From positions 9,455,926-9,519,925 of the forward strand of contig NW_024756914.1 in assembly GCF_018991925.1 (NCBI RefSeq): a stretch of 64,000 nt of DNA. The letters are read 5' to 3'. The position numbers and the translations under genes are program-made. Position 1 is the first letter of the stretch, and each line of letters starts with the position of its first letter. Below the pieces are notes generated by a model. That model made no database searches. It was not told the origin of the DNA and was given only the letters and a program-made list of their open reading frames with translations. Of the stretch, positions 37,401 to 48,528 are shown piece after piece. The DNA is from Homarus americanus (Eukaryota > Arthropoda > Malacostraca > Decapoda > Nephropidae).

Positions 37401-40400
37401 CTCAGACAGACCACAGGGGCCTCAGACAGACACAGGGACATTCAAGGGAGACACAGGGTTACTCCAGGAGACACAGGAACACTCAGACAGACTTAGGAAC
37501 ACTCAGGCAGACACAGGGACACTCCAAGGAGACACAGGACACTCAGGCAAACACAAGGGCACTCCAGGCAGACACAGGAACACTCCGGAAGCAAACACAG
37601 GGACGCACTCAGGCAGACACAGGAACACTCAGACAGACACAGAACCTCAGACAGACACTAGAGACCTCAGGCAGACACAGGACACTCAGGCAGACTTGGG
37701 AACACTCAGGCAGACACAGGAACATAGTGGCTTAGGAACACTCAGGCAGACACAGGGACACTCAGGAGACAGGGGACCTCCGAGGCAAACACAAGGAGGA
37801 CACTCAGGCAGACACCCAGGAACACTCCAGCAGAGCCAATGAGACACTCAGGCAGACACAGAACACTCAGACAGACACAGGAACACTCAGACAGACACAG
37901 GGACACTCAGGCGAACTGGGGACACTCAGGCAGACACAGGGACACTCCCAGGCAGACACAGGGACCTCAGGCAGACACAGGAACACTCAGACGAACTGAG
38001 GGAGCCCTCCAGGCAGACACAGGGAACACTCCAGGCAGACACAAGGGACCTCCAGGCAGACACAGAACACTCAGACAGACACAGGAACACTCAGGAAGGC
38101 AGACACAGGGACACTCAGGCAGACACAGGAACACTCCAGGCAGACACAGGGACACTCAGGCAGACACAGGAACACTCAAGGCAAACACAGGAACACTCAA
38201 GACAGAACTGAGGACACTCAGGCAGACACAGGAACACTCAGGCAGACACAGGACACTCAGGCAGACACAGGAACCTCAGACAGACCTGGGGACACTCAGG
38301 CAGACACAGGAACACTCCCAGGCAGACCTGGGGACACTCCAGGCAGACACAGGAACACTCCAGGCAGACACACCAGAGACACTCAGGCAGACACAGGGAC
38401 CTCAGGCAGACACCCAGAACACTCAGAGCAGACTAGGGACACTCAGGCAGACACAGGAACAACTCAGGCAGACACAGGACATCAGGCAGACACCAGGAAC
38501 ACTCCAGAGCAGACACCCAGGAACACTCCAAGGCAAACACAGGACACTCAGACAGACCTGGGGACACTCAGACAGACACACAAGGGACACTCAGGCAGAC
38601 ACAGGACACTGGACACAGGAACACCAGGCAGACACAGGGGACACTCCAGGCAGACACAAGGACACTCAGAGCCCAGACAAAAGGGACCTCAGGCAGACAC
38701 AAGGAACCTCAGGCAGACATAGGAACATTCAGGCAGACACAGGAACACTCAGGGCAGACACAGGGACACTCAGACAGACGCAGGGGATACTCAGGCTTTG
38801 GAACCTCAGGCAGACTACAGGAACACTCAGGCAGACCTACCCAGGGACACTCAGGCAGACACAGGAACACTTGAGCAGACACAGGAACACTCAGGCAGAC
38901 ACAGGAACACTTTCCAGGCAGACACAGGACCTCAGACAGACACACAGGAACACTCAGACAGACACAGGAACACTCAAAGGCAAACACCCAAGAGACCTCA
39001 GGCAGACACGAGACACTCCAGGCAGACACAGGACACTCAGACAGACACATGAACCTCAAGACAGACACAGGAACACTCCAAGCAAAACAGGAACACTCAG
39101 GCGGAACTGGGGACACTCAGACAGACACAGGAACACTGAACGAACCTGGGGACACTCAGGGAGCAGGACACTCAGGGAGGCTGGGGACACTCAAGGGAGC
39201 ACAAGGGACATTCAGAGCAGACACAAGGGACATTCAGGAGACCACAGGGACCTCAGGGAGACACAGGGTTACTCAGACAGACTACAGGAACCTCCAGACA
39301 CACACAGGGGACACTCAGGGAACCTGGGAACACTCAGACAGACTTTAGGAACACTCAGGGCAGACACAGGGACACTCAGAAGGAGACACAGGGACCTCCA
39401 GGCAAACACCTACAGGGACACTCAGGCAGACACAAGGGCCTCAGGCAAACACAGGGGACACTCCAGGCAGACACAGAACACTCCAGACAGACACAGGAAC
39501 ACTCAGACAGACACAGGGACACTCAAGGCAGACACAGGGACACTGGGCAGACACAGGAACACTCAGGCGAACCCCTACAGGGACCTCCAGGCAGACCTGG
39601 GAACACACAAAGACAGACACAGGGACCCTCAAGAGCAGGAACTGGAACACTCAGAGGCAGACACAGGGACATCAGGCAGACACAGGAACACTCAAGAACA
39701 GAACACAAGGTCCTCAGGCAGACACAGGAACCTCCAGGCAGACTAGGAATACTCAGACAGACACAGGGACACTCCAGGCAGACACAGGAACACTCAGGCA
39801 AACACAGGAACTCAGGCAGACACAGGGACACTCAGGCAGACACAGGAACACTCAGGCAGACACAGGGACACTCAGGCAGACACAAGACACTCCAGACAGA
39901 CACAAGAACACTCAGGCAAGCCCCAGGAACACTCAGGCAGACACAGGAACACTCAGACAGACACAGGACACTCAGGAGACACAGGAACACTTCCAGGCAG
40001 ACACAGGAACACTCCAGGCAAACACAGGGACACTCAGACAGACACACAGGGACCTCAGACAAGACACAGGACACTCCAGGCAGACACGGACACTGAGGCA
40101 GACCTGGGAACACTCAGGCAGACACAGGGGACACTCAGGCAAGACACAGGGCCTCCAGGCAGACACAGGGACACTCAGGCAGACACAGGAACTCAGGCAG
40201 ACACAAGGAACATTCAGGCAGACACAGGAACACTCGGACAGACACAGGGACACTCAGACAGACTACAGGACACTCAGGCACACACACACAGGACCACTCA
40301 GGCAGAACACAGGAACACTCAGGCAGACACAGGGACACTCCAAGACAGAACCACAGGAACACTCAGGCAGACACAGGAACACTCAGGCAGACACCCCCAG

Positions 40401-41400
40401 GAACACTCAGGCGGGGCAGGACACTCCAGACAAGACACAGGAACACTCAGACAGACACAGGAACACTCAGAGCAAACCCCACCTAGGAACCTCAGGTAGA
40501 CAGGGGTTACTCAGGCAGACAGGGACACTCAGACAGACACAGGAACACTCAGACAGACACCCAGGAACTCAGGCAAACACAGGAACACTCAAGGCAGACA
40601 CAGGAACACTCAGACCAGACACAGGAACACTCAGGCAGACACAGGGACACTCCAGGGGCTGGGGACACTCAGGGAGACACAGGGACACTCAGGAGACACA
40701 GGGACATTCAGGCAGACACAGGGACATTCCAGGAGACACAGGAGGACCTCCAGGAGACCTGGGGACACTCAGACAGACACAGGAACACTCCAGACACACA
40801 CAGGGACACTCAGACGAACACAGGAACACTCAGACAAGACACAGGGACATTCAGGAACTAGGGACACTCCCAGGGAACACAGGGAACACTCAGACAGACA
40901 CAGGAACACTCAGGCAGACACAGGGACACTCCAAGGGGAGACACAGGGACACTCCAGGCAAACACAGGGACCTCAGGCAGACACAGAGACACTCAAGGCA
41001 AACACAGGGACACTCAGGCAGACACAGGAACACTCCAGACAGACACAGGAACACTCAGACAGACACAGGGGACACTCAGGCAGACACAGGGGACACTCCA
41101 GGCAGACACAGGAACACTCAGGCAGACACAGGGACCTCCAAGGCAGACACAGGAACACTCAGACAGACTGGGGACCCTCAGGCAGACACAGGAACACTCA
41201 GGCAGACACAGGACCTCCAGGCAGACACAGGAACACTCAGACGAACTGGAACACTCAGTGAACCTGGAACCTCAGGCGGAACTGAGATACCCAGACAGAC
41301 TCCAAGGGACACTCAGGCAGACAGGAACACTCCAGGCAAACACAGGAACCTCAGGCAGACACAGGGACACTCAGGCAGACACCCAGGAACCTCAGGCAGA
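28401..41400. repeat. 13-kb minisatellite of a 20-bp unit
   Basis: Hundreds of copies of GGCAGACACAGGGACACTCA and variants. Up to about 28985 the copies are mainly the caagcacagg type, then a switch to the cagacacagg type occurs. Common variants are gaacactc for gacactc, cagacagac for caggcagac, and units that have lost AC (ggacctc). The unit contains no stop in the three plus frames. Because 20 is not a multiple of 3, the three frames read the same 20-residue peptide in different phase, giving spurious open frames of up to about 635 codons (37839-39746) as well as Cys/Val-rich ones on the minus strand. None should be annotated as a gene. The array runs into the assembly gap. Confidence 0.96.
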
Positions 41401-41500
41401 NNNNNNNNNNNNNNNNNNNNNNNNNNNNNNNNNNNNNNNNNNNNNNNNNNNNNNNNNNNNNNNNNNNNNNNNNNNNNNNNNNNNNNNNNNNNNNNNNNNN
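41401..41500. other. Assembly gap (100 N)
   Basis: Exactly 100 N separate two unrelated tandem arrays. The round number suggests a gap of unknown size, so array lengths and the neighbourhood across this point are uncertain. Confidence 0.98.
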
Positions 41501-43662
41501 ATACAGCACAGCACAGGCATAGCACAGAGCAGGCACACAGCACAGCACAGCACAGAGCAGTGCACACAGCACAGCACAGAGCAGCACAGCACAGCACAGC
41601 ATATAGCACAGAGCAGCAGTAATCACAGCATAGCACAGAGCAGTGTAATACAGCATCAAGACAGATATAATCAAGCACACCAGCATACAGCACACAGAGC
41701 AGCACACAGTACAGCATAGTACAGAGCAGTGTAACACAGTCACAGCATAGCACAGAGATAACACAGTACAGCACAGATACAGCACAGAGCACACAGCACA
41801 GCATAGTACAGAGCAGTGTACAGCACAGCATAGTACAGAGCAGAGAATACAGCACAGCACAGCATACAGCACAGTAACAGAGCAGTGCACAGCTATGTTA
41901 CAACAACAGCACAAAAGACAGTGTATCACAGCACAGCAATAAAGATGTAACAAGATACAACAGAGTGCACAGCACTGTTACTAGCACAGAAGCAATGTAC
42001 CAAGCATAGCAGTACAGCAACAGTAATCACAGCACAGCATAGCACAGACAGCGCACATTACAGCACAGCATTGGTATATTAGCGTACAGCACACATAGCA
42101 CAGAGCAGCGTAATTGTAACAGCACATATAAAATACAGCACAGAGCAGTGTAACACAGTGCGCATAGCAATATGCTGGTACACAGCACAGCATAGCACAG
42201 AGCAGTGTACACAGCACACATACACAAGCACAGAGCAGGCACAAAACAGCATAGCACAGAGCAGTAACACAGCACGTTACAGTACACAGAGCAGTGTAAC
42301 ACAGCACAGCACAGCATACAGCACAGCACAGAGCAGTGCATACAGCACAGAGCGTGTAATCACAGCAATAAGATAGCACGAGCAGTGTAATCACAGCACA
42401 GCATATGCCGTTAACAGTATGGAACAGATACAGCACAGCATCGTACAGAAACCGTAGTAATACGGTACGCAGTCATGAAGCAGTGTAATCACGCTACAAC
42501 AGCATACCAGCAATGCACAAGAGGCGCAATCGACAAGCATCGGTACACAGACAGTGCAACACACAGCATAGCACAGAGCAGTGCACACACACAGCACAGC
42601 ATAGAGCACAGCAACAGCATAGCAGAGCAGTGTAACACAGCAACACAGTACAGAGCAGTACAGCACAGCATACAAGCAGCAGTAAATAGTACACATAGCA
42701 CAGAGTGCACACAGCACAGCATAGCACAGAGCAAAGTGTAATCACAGCATACACAGCATACAGTACAGTACAGCATAGCACAAGCAGTGAACACAGCACA
42801 GCATAGCACAGAGCAGTGCAATACAGTAATATACAGAGCAGTAATACAGTACAGCACAGACATACAGTACAGTACAGTATAGCAGAGCAGTGTAATACAG
42901 TACAGCATAGTACAGAGCAGTGTAATACAGTACAGCATAGCACAGAGCAGTGTAACACAGCACAGCACAGTATACAGTACAGTACAGAGCAGGTAATACA
43001 GCACAGTACAAAATAGAGCAGGTAACACAGCACAGTATAGTACAGATAGTGGCAGCATAGTACAGAGCAGTGTATACAGTACAGCATAGTACAGAGCAGT
43101 GTAATACAGCACAGTATAGTACAGAGCAGTGTAACACAGCACAGCATACAGCACAGCACAGAGCAGTGTAATACAGCAACAGCACAGAGCAGTGTAACAC
43201 AGTACATAGTACAGAGAGTGTAATACACACAGCATAGCACAGAGCAGTGTAATACAGTACAGTATACAGAGCAGTGTAATACAGCACAGCATAGCACAGA
43301 GCAGTGTAACACAGCACAGCACAGTATAGTACAGAGCAGTGTACAGCACAGCACATAGCACAGAGCAGTGTAATTCAGCACAGCATAGTCACAGAGCAGT
43401 GTAATACAGTACAGCATAGTATGAGCAGTGTAATACAGTACAGTATAGTACAGAGCAGTGTAATACAGTACAGTATAGTACAGAGCAGTGTAATACAGTA
43501 CAGTATAGTACAGAGCAGTGTAATACAGTACAGCATAGTACAGAGCAGTGTAATACAGTACAGTATAGTACAGAGCAGTGTAATACAGTACAGCATAGTA
43601 CAGAGCAGTGTAATACAGTACAGTATAGTACAGAGCAGTGTAATACAGTACAGTACAGTACA
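41501..43662. repeat. 30-bp minisatellite (CAG/TAC-rich)
   Basis: The unit GAGCAGTGTAATACAGTACA followed by GTATAGTACA (30 bp) is nearly perfect from about 43390 to 43662. It becomes shorter and more varied (acagcacagcatagcacaga types) toward the gap. 30 is a multiple of 3, so long open frames arise on both strands (a Tyr/Cys/Leu-rich minus frame at 42494-43663); these are by-products. The plus strand is poor in T runs and rich in ACAG. Confidence 0.95.
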
Positions 43663-43874
43663 CTAAGATGGTTGTTAATGTTAACTCCGAGTTCTTGGCA
43701 TTGTCTGACGTTTTTGCCAGTTCTGACAGATGCTAGGTAGTACAGTACTGTAGATAACAACACCCTCTCAGTCTCACAGTATTTTTATGAGTGGTTTGTG
43801 ACAGTCTATTGTTTTATATTTTTTTTTACGGGGATTAGCCCACCCGGGCACAGGTCACTGACCCACACTACATC

Positions 43875-44794
43875 CTTGACCACCGAAGGGTCAAGACGTA
43901 CCTGGCGCTCCTCTCGGAGCAGCCAGGTCAACTGTTAAGTTGGCCCATACCAACCCCCTCCCCTGAACCCTCCTCCCCACCGGAATATCAACAAGTTCTC
44001 GCCAGAAGTTACAATTTCATTTAGGAAAGGAACGGAACCAGTGTTAAACAGAGGTGAACAGTGCTTAAGTCAGTGAGAACAACTCAACAGTAACAGTCGT
44101 ACCCAAGTTAACCTTCACACAGTGAGGTCCCAGGTACCCAGTGACAGCGGCCAGTGAGACCTAACAACAACCAGCGATGTGTTAATCCGTCTACGATAGG
44201 AAGGCCTAAGACCAAACCTCACTCATATAACACCATCTGTGAGGGAATTACTACACCACATGTCCCTCATAACACCATATGTGAGGGAATTACTACACCA
44301 CGTCAAGTCCCTCATCACACCATCTGTGAGGGAATTACTACACCAAGTGAGGTCCCTCATAACACCATCTGTGAGGGAGTTACTACACCACGTGAGGCCC
44401 CTCATAACACCATCTGTGAGGTAATTACTACACCACGTGAGGTCCCTCATAACACCATCTGTGAGGTAATTACTACACCACGTGAGGCCCCTCATAACAC
44501 CATCTGCGAGGGAATTACTACACCAAGCCAGGTCCCTCATAACACCATCTGTGAGGGAACTACTACATCACGTGAGATCCCTCCTAACACCATCTGGGAG
44601 GGAGTTACTACACTACGTGTTTGCTGTTCAACACCTACATTAATCTGTATGTTCACTGTATGTTCCTTTACCTTTCTCTAATGAAGGCTTTTGTTAAACC
44701 ACCAATGTATGTAATAAGTCATTTATGTCCAATGTATATTTTCAGCCTTCGGGCAGCAGAACTTTTTCAATAAACCGTTAATTATTATTATTAT
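43875..44794 (+). mobile_element. Composite non-autonomous retroelement with internal VNTR (920 bp)
   Basis: An insertion bounded by the direct repeat TACATC (43869-43874 and 44795-44800). Three adjacent stem-loops occupy the 5' end (43875-43942). About 280 bp of unique sequence follow, then nine copies of a 45-bp repeat (44224-44618), then a 3' segment ending ttttcaataaaccgttaatt plus (ATT)n. That 3' end matches the tails at 28260-28290 and 18735-18804, so it is probably mobilised by the machinery of that LINE family. No protein similar to known families is seen. The architecture recalls SINE-VNTR composites such as primate SVA, but there is no evidence of homology. Confidence 0.65.
44224..44618 (+). 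repeat. 45-bp tandem repeat (about 9 copies) in the composite element
   Basis: The unit is ATAACACCATCTGTGAGGGA, then ATTACTACACCACGTGAGGT, then CCCTC. At 45 bp it stays in frame and reads HNTICEGITTPREVP on the plus strand. An open frame of 175 codons spans 44154-44681 but starts at GTG in the listed form. The minus strand is also open. Synonymous bias is not obvious, so coding is doubtful. Confidence 0.85.
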
Positions 44795-44825
44795 TACATC
44801 AGGGCCTGGGGGCGAAAATATAGCA

Positions 44826-45007
44826 GAAGCAATAATAATAATAATAATAATAACAATAATAATAATACTAATAATAATACTAATAATAATACTAATACTA
44901 ATAATAATACTAATAATAATACTAATACTAATACTAATAAATAATACTAATAATAATACTAATACTAATACTAATATTAATACTAATACTAATACTAATA
45001 CTAATAC

Positions 45008-45075
<68 letters not shown>

Positions 45076-45076
45076 C

Positions 45077-45134
<58 letters not shown>

Positions 45135-45175
45135 TTAATTAATAATTAATAAAAATTATAATAAATAAAATAATA
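44826..45175. repeat. (AAT)n / (AATACT)n microsatellite
   Basis: About 350 bp of AAT and ACT-interrupted AAT triplets form the tail of the host repeat at 43825-45190. Confidence 0.95.
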
Positions 45176-45219
45176 GTAATAATAACAAAAATAACCATAA
45201 ATAATAAAGAAAATAAAAA

Positions 45220-45440
45220 AAGAAAAGGATCACTAGTGAGAAACAATATACATTATGTCTGTTGTGTTGTCAAAGTAAGAGAAACAATTGAGACCCTGCA
45301 ATTGTGTGTAAATGAGGCAGAAAGTAAGATCATCAACCTGGGACTTGGTCACATATGGCAGCAGGGTCTACCATTAGACAACACATTATGCTTCCAATAT
45401 CTTCCCAGGCGGTAGTACCTCCCTGTTTGGTAGCTGCTTA
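45220..45440 (-). repeat. Dispersed repeat R1, copy 1
   Basis: About 200 bp, including ggatcactagtgagaaacaa, ttgagaccctgcaattgtgt and aatatcttcccaggcggtag. It is the reverse complement of the sequences at 49155-49345 and 50365-50600. No coding capacity. It is possibly a SINE or the interior of a larger element. Confidence 0.75.
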
Positions 45441-45673
45441 CTTCCTTACTGCCAAACCACTCAGCCCAAAAAATGATGTAAAGTAACCATTGTAAGCAAA
45501 AACAGAACTCTCCATAACACGTCAGCAGTCAGCTGTGAGATGACGACACACATCACCATAGTTACATGTTATCAAACTGTAAAAGTTGTCAAAAACCAGA
45601 AATAAAGAAAATATGGTACAACCTCGATAAATTGGACTAATTGGGGCAAACCCTAATCCGAAAAAAGCAAATA

Positions 45674-46137
45674 CAGTGGTCCCTCGATAAACGAACGGTC
45701 CAATTAATGAAATTTCGGTTAACAAATTAGTTCCCATAAGGATTTTTAATTCCATTAACGAACAAAACTTCGTTTTTAACGAAAGCCTTCCGAGAAACAC
45801 ATTTTGTTGTGCACATCAACAGATCGGCCAGTCCGCCAATACAGTAGGTAATCAGTTCTATGTTTACATTTGTTTCCAGTGAAGTAAATATCAAGAAAGT
45901 TGGTCTCTTGAATATTTGTGCATTTTTTATATTAAAATTATTGGTCATTCTGAAATTTAGTTTACATATTGATAATATAGTGCAGAAATTATTATGAAAC
46001 ATGAAGAAGGCATTAGAACCAGTGCACTCTGTAAAGAATATGGCATGTCAACATCGACTGCCTCTACAATCAGCTGTTTGATATGTAAACAAAGCTGCCG
46101 GGAATACTACATACACACCTCAAAGTAAGTTAAAATA
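45674..46137 (+). mobile_element. Tigger-type transposon 5' part, interrupted
   Basis: It starts cagtggtccctcgataaacg at 45674 after TA, followed by attaacg/gttaac words and by atcggccagtccgccaatac. It carries a small transposase remnant (45982-46083). It is broken by, or abuts, the MITE at 46138. Sequence like its interior recurs at 47100-47355 and, inverted, at 50800-51007. Confidence 0.65.
45982..46083 (+). pseudogene. Tigger-type transposase N-terminal remnant
   Basis: About 34 codons reading EIIMKHEEGIRTSALCKEYG then MSTSTASTIS. This is the helix-turn-helix pattern at the start of pogo/Tigger transposases (K-x-E-x-G-x(5)-A-x(3)-G-x(4)-T). Upstream there is no clean start, and downstream the frame enters unrelated sequence before the MITE at 46138. 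Confidence 0.5.
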
Positions 46138-46991
46138 CAGTGGCCCCTCGGTTAACGAACTCAATCCGTTCCAGAAGGTCGTTCGTTAACCGAAACGTTC
46201 GTTAACCGAAACCATTGTTTCAATGGGTTTTTGGGTAATTGGTTCCAGCTCACCGAAAATTTCCTAAATTCAACAAAAATGGTAGAAAAGTTCACTTACT
46301 TTGAGGTGTGTATGTAGAAGGCTCCTGGATGATGATGATGATGATGGGATTTAGAATGGGGGTGGAGGAGAAGGAAGAAGAGAAGGCATTGGGGTGGAAG
46401 AGAAGTCACCCCATGGTGCCATTTCACCCATAAAATTTTAGCTCTCTGGTTTAATTCAAGATTATTTTCTTTAAATCAACGCTGCACTGCATTATATATT
46501 GTCAATATATAAAATATATTTCAAAATGACCAATAATTTGCTTGGAAACACAGAAAAAAAGCGTTTAGTTGAAGAGAGTCTCAAGCAAGATGTTACCTCC
46601 AGTGAAAACAGAGAGAGACTGACGCCTGTTTGCTGTGTTAAGAGGCTGGATGCCGCGCATTAAACTAGTCACTTTACCTTCAATTTTGTTCAATAATTGT
46701 TAAAATGACTAAAAAATTGAATATTAAACTTTTAAAATTATTGAATAGTATAAACTTCTTGATATTTACAAAAATAGTAAGGAATTTAAGCCCTAGAACC
46801 GATTAATGTATTGGCGGACTGATACTAAAGCTGGTTGCCCGGTCAGTGCAAGCGAAAACATGTTGAGGTCGGTTCGTAAGAAGTTCGTTAAGCGAATTTT
46901 TTTTCGTTAACCGAATTGAAGATCCTTATGGAAGGCAGTTCGTTAATCGAAATTACGTTAACCGAGGTGTTCGTTAAACGAGGGGTCACTG
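46138..46991 (+). mobile_element. Tigger-type MITE (854 bp)
   Basis: Ends CAGTGGCCCCTCGGTTAACG (46138) and cgttaaacgaggggtcactg (to 46991), with TA on both sides (46136-46137 and 46992-46993). Internal GTTAACCGAA words repeat near both ends. No transposase. It contains a short (GAT)n run at about 46329. It is the same family as 47356-48225, in the opposite orientation. Confidence 0.85.
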
Positions 46992-47355
46992 TACAGTACA
47001 TTATTCTTTTGTTTTTTATTTATTATTGTACAGTACTGTATTTAGTTTATATTTAATGTTTTGTCAATTCTATTACTGGTATACAGTACTGTACTTTGTA
47101 TGTACTTTTTCTTTGAGTTGGAACCAATTACCCAATATCCCATTGAAATAACAGGTTCGATTAACGAAATTTCGGTTAACGAACAAAACTTTGATAAACA
47201 AAATCCTTACAAACAACACGTTTTGTTGTGAGCATCAGCTGATGGGCTAGTCTGCCAATTCAGTAATCTGTTCTATGTTTACATTCGTTTCCAGTGGAGT
47301 AAATACCAAGAAAGTTGTGCTCTTTAATATTTTTGCATTCTTTATATTACAATTA
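46992..47355. mobile_element. Tigger-type relic between two MITEs
   Basis: AT-rich sequence, then from about 47115 ttgagttggaaccaattacc, gattaacgaaatttcggtta and catcagctgatgggctagtc. These are subterminal words of the same transposon family as 45674-46137. No intact end is visible. Confidence 0.5.
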
Positions 47356-47988
47356 CAGTGGCCCCTCGGTTAACGAACGCCACGGTTAACGAACGCCTCA
47401 GTTAACGAATTACCTTCCATAAGAATATTCAATTCGGTTAACGAAAAAAATTCGGTTAATGAATTCCTTACCAATTCCTCTCAACATGTTTTCGCTTGCT
47501 CACCAGCTGGAATATTAGTCCGCCAATACAGTAATCGGTTCTAGGGCTTAAATTCGTTCCCATTTGAGTAAATATCAAGAAGGTTGTACTATTCAATAAT
47601 TTTCCAAGTTTTATATTAAAAATTTTAGTAATTTTAACAATTATTTAACATAATTGAAGTACAGGAAACTAGTTTTTGGTGAGCCAAACAGCCACTTGAC
47701 TCACCCAGCATGGCGTCAGTTTGTATCTCTGGTCAGTGGAGGTAACATCTTGCTTGTGACTTTCTTGAACATAAACTATTTTTATGTTTTTACAGTACAA
47801 TTATTGGTCATTCTGAAATATATTTAACATAGTGCAGTGCAGTGTTGATTTAAAGAAAATAATCATGAATTACACCTAGCAAACTTAAAATTTTCTGGGT
47901 GAAATGACGGCATGAAGCATGGAGTGATTTCTCTTCCACCCCCACTTCCTTCTCTTCTCCCTTCTCCTCCACCCCCACTTCTAATTCC

Positions 47989-48032
<44 letters not shown>

Positions 48033-48225
48033 ACCAGGAGCCTTTTACATACACACCTCAAAGTAAGTGTACTTAACTGCATTTATTTTTACTTTGTATG
48101 TAATTTTCGATGAGCTGGAACCAATTACCCAAAATCCCATTGAAACAATGGTTTCGGTTAACAAAATTTTTGGTTAACGAACGACCTTCTGGAACGAATT
48201 GTGTTCGTTAACTGAGGGACCACTG
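47356..48225 (-). mobile_element. Tigger-type MITE (870 bp), inverted copy
   Basis: Ends CAGTGGCCCCTCGGTTAACG (47356) and gttaactgagggaccactg (to 48225), with TA at 47354-47355 and 48226-48227. Read on the minus strand it matches 46138-46991 (for example caagcaagatgttacctcca and actgacgcc). It contains a (CAT)n run at about 47991-48032. Confidence 0.85.
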
Positions 48226-48528
48226 TATATGGGGCGGCGGGGTTTGGGGGGAGATAACACTGCTTATCTGAACTGTTTAAAGAAAATCAGTTGTTGTTAT
48301 GTTATTACTGCACTTCAACAACTAAAGTCTTTAAGTATATAACAAGGTTATTAAAAGAATATTACATCAACAAGAAAAAAAATATGAACCCAAACTCTCT
48401 GGGTTTAAAATCAGATATGTAAGTTGGTAGTCAACAACTGTTGTCGTCGAGATGATTGTTATTTACTGTAAAGTGTTACATGTAAATAACCACAGAAATT
48501 GTCTACTGAATAAAGAGAAAACAGTATA

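Larger units (their letters stand above)
43825..45190 (+). repeat. Dispersed host repeat with (AAT)n tail, split by an insertion
   Basis: It begins ttttttttacggggattagccc and continues ggtcactgacccacac to 43874. It resumes at 44801 with agggcctgggggcgaaaata and runs into (AAT)n/(AATACT)n to about 45170. Relatives at 49432-49530 and, inverted, at 49915-49965 show the same modules without the 920-bp insertion. It is flanked on the right by the dispersed repeat at 45220-45440. It is probably a short retroposon or SINE; no pol III box is clear. Confidence 0.7.

Noticed and set aside
28985..41400. Large plus-strand open frames (up to 635 codons) with Thr/Gln/Arg/Asp repeats, and Cys/Val-rich minus-strand frames
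   Set aside because: All are translations of a 20-bp stop-free tandem repeat. Frames switch freely and no splice sites, starts or non-repeat coding sequence support them.
23393..43662. CRISPR-like array (regular short repeats)
   Set aside because: Units are contiguous, with no unique spacers; the host is eukaryotic and no cas genes are present.
42494..43663. 389-codon minus-strand frame rich in Tyr, Leu and Cys
   Set aside because: It translates the 30-bp minisatellite, whose period keeps all frames open.
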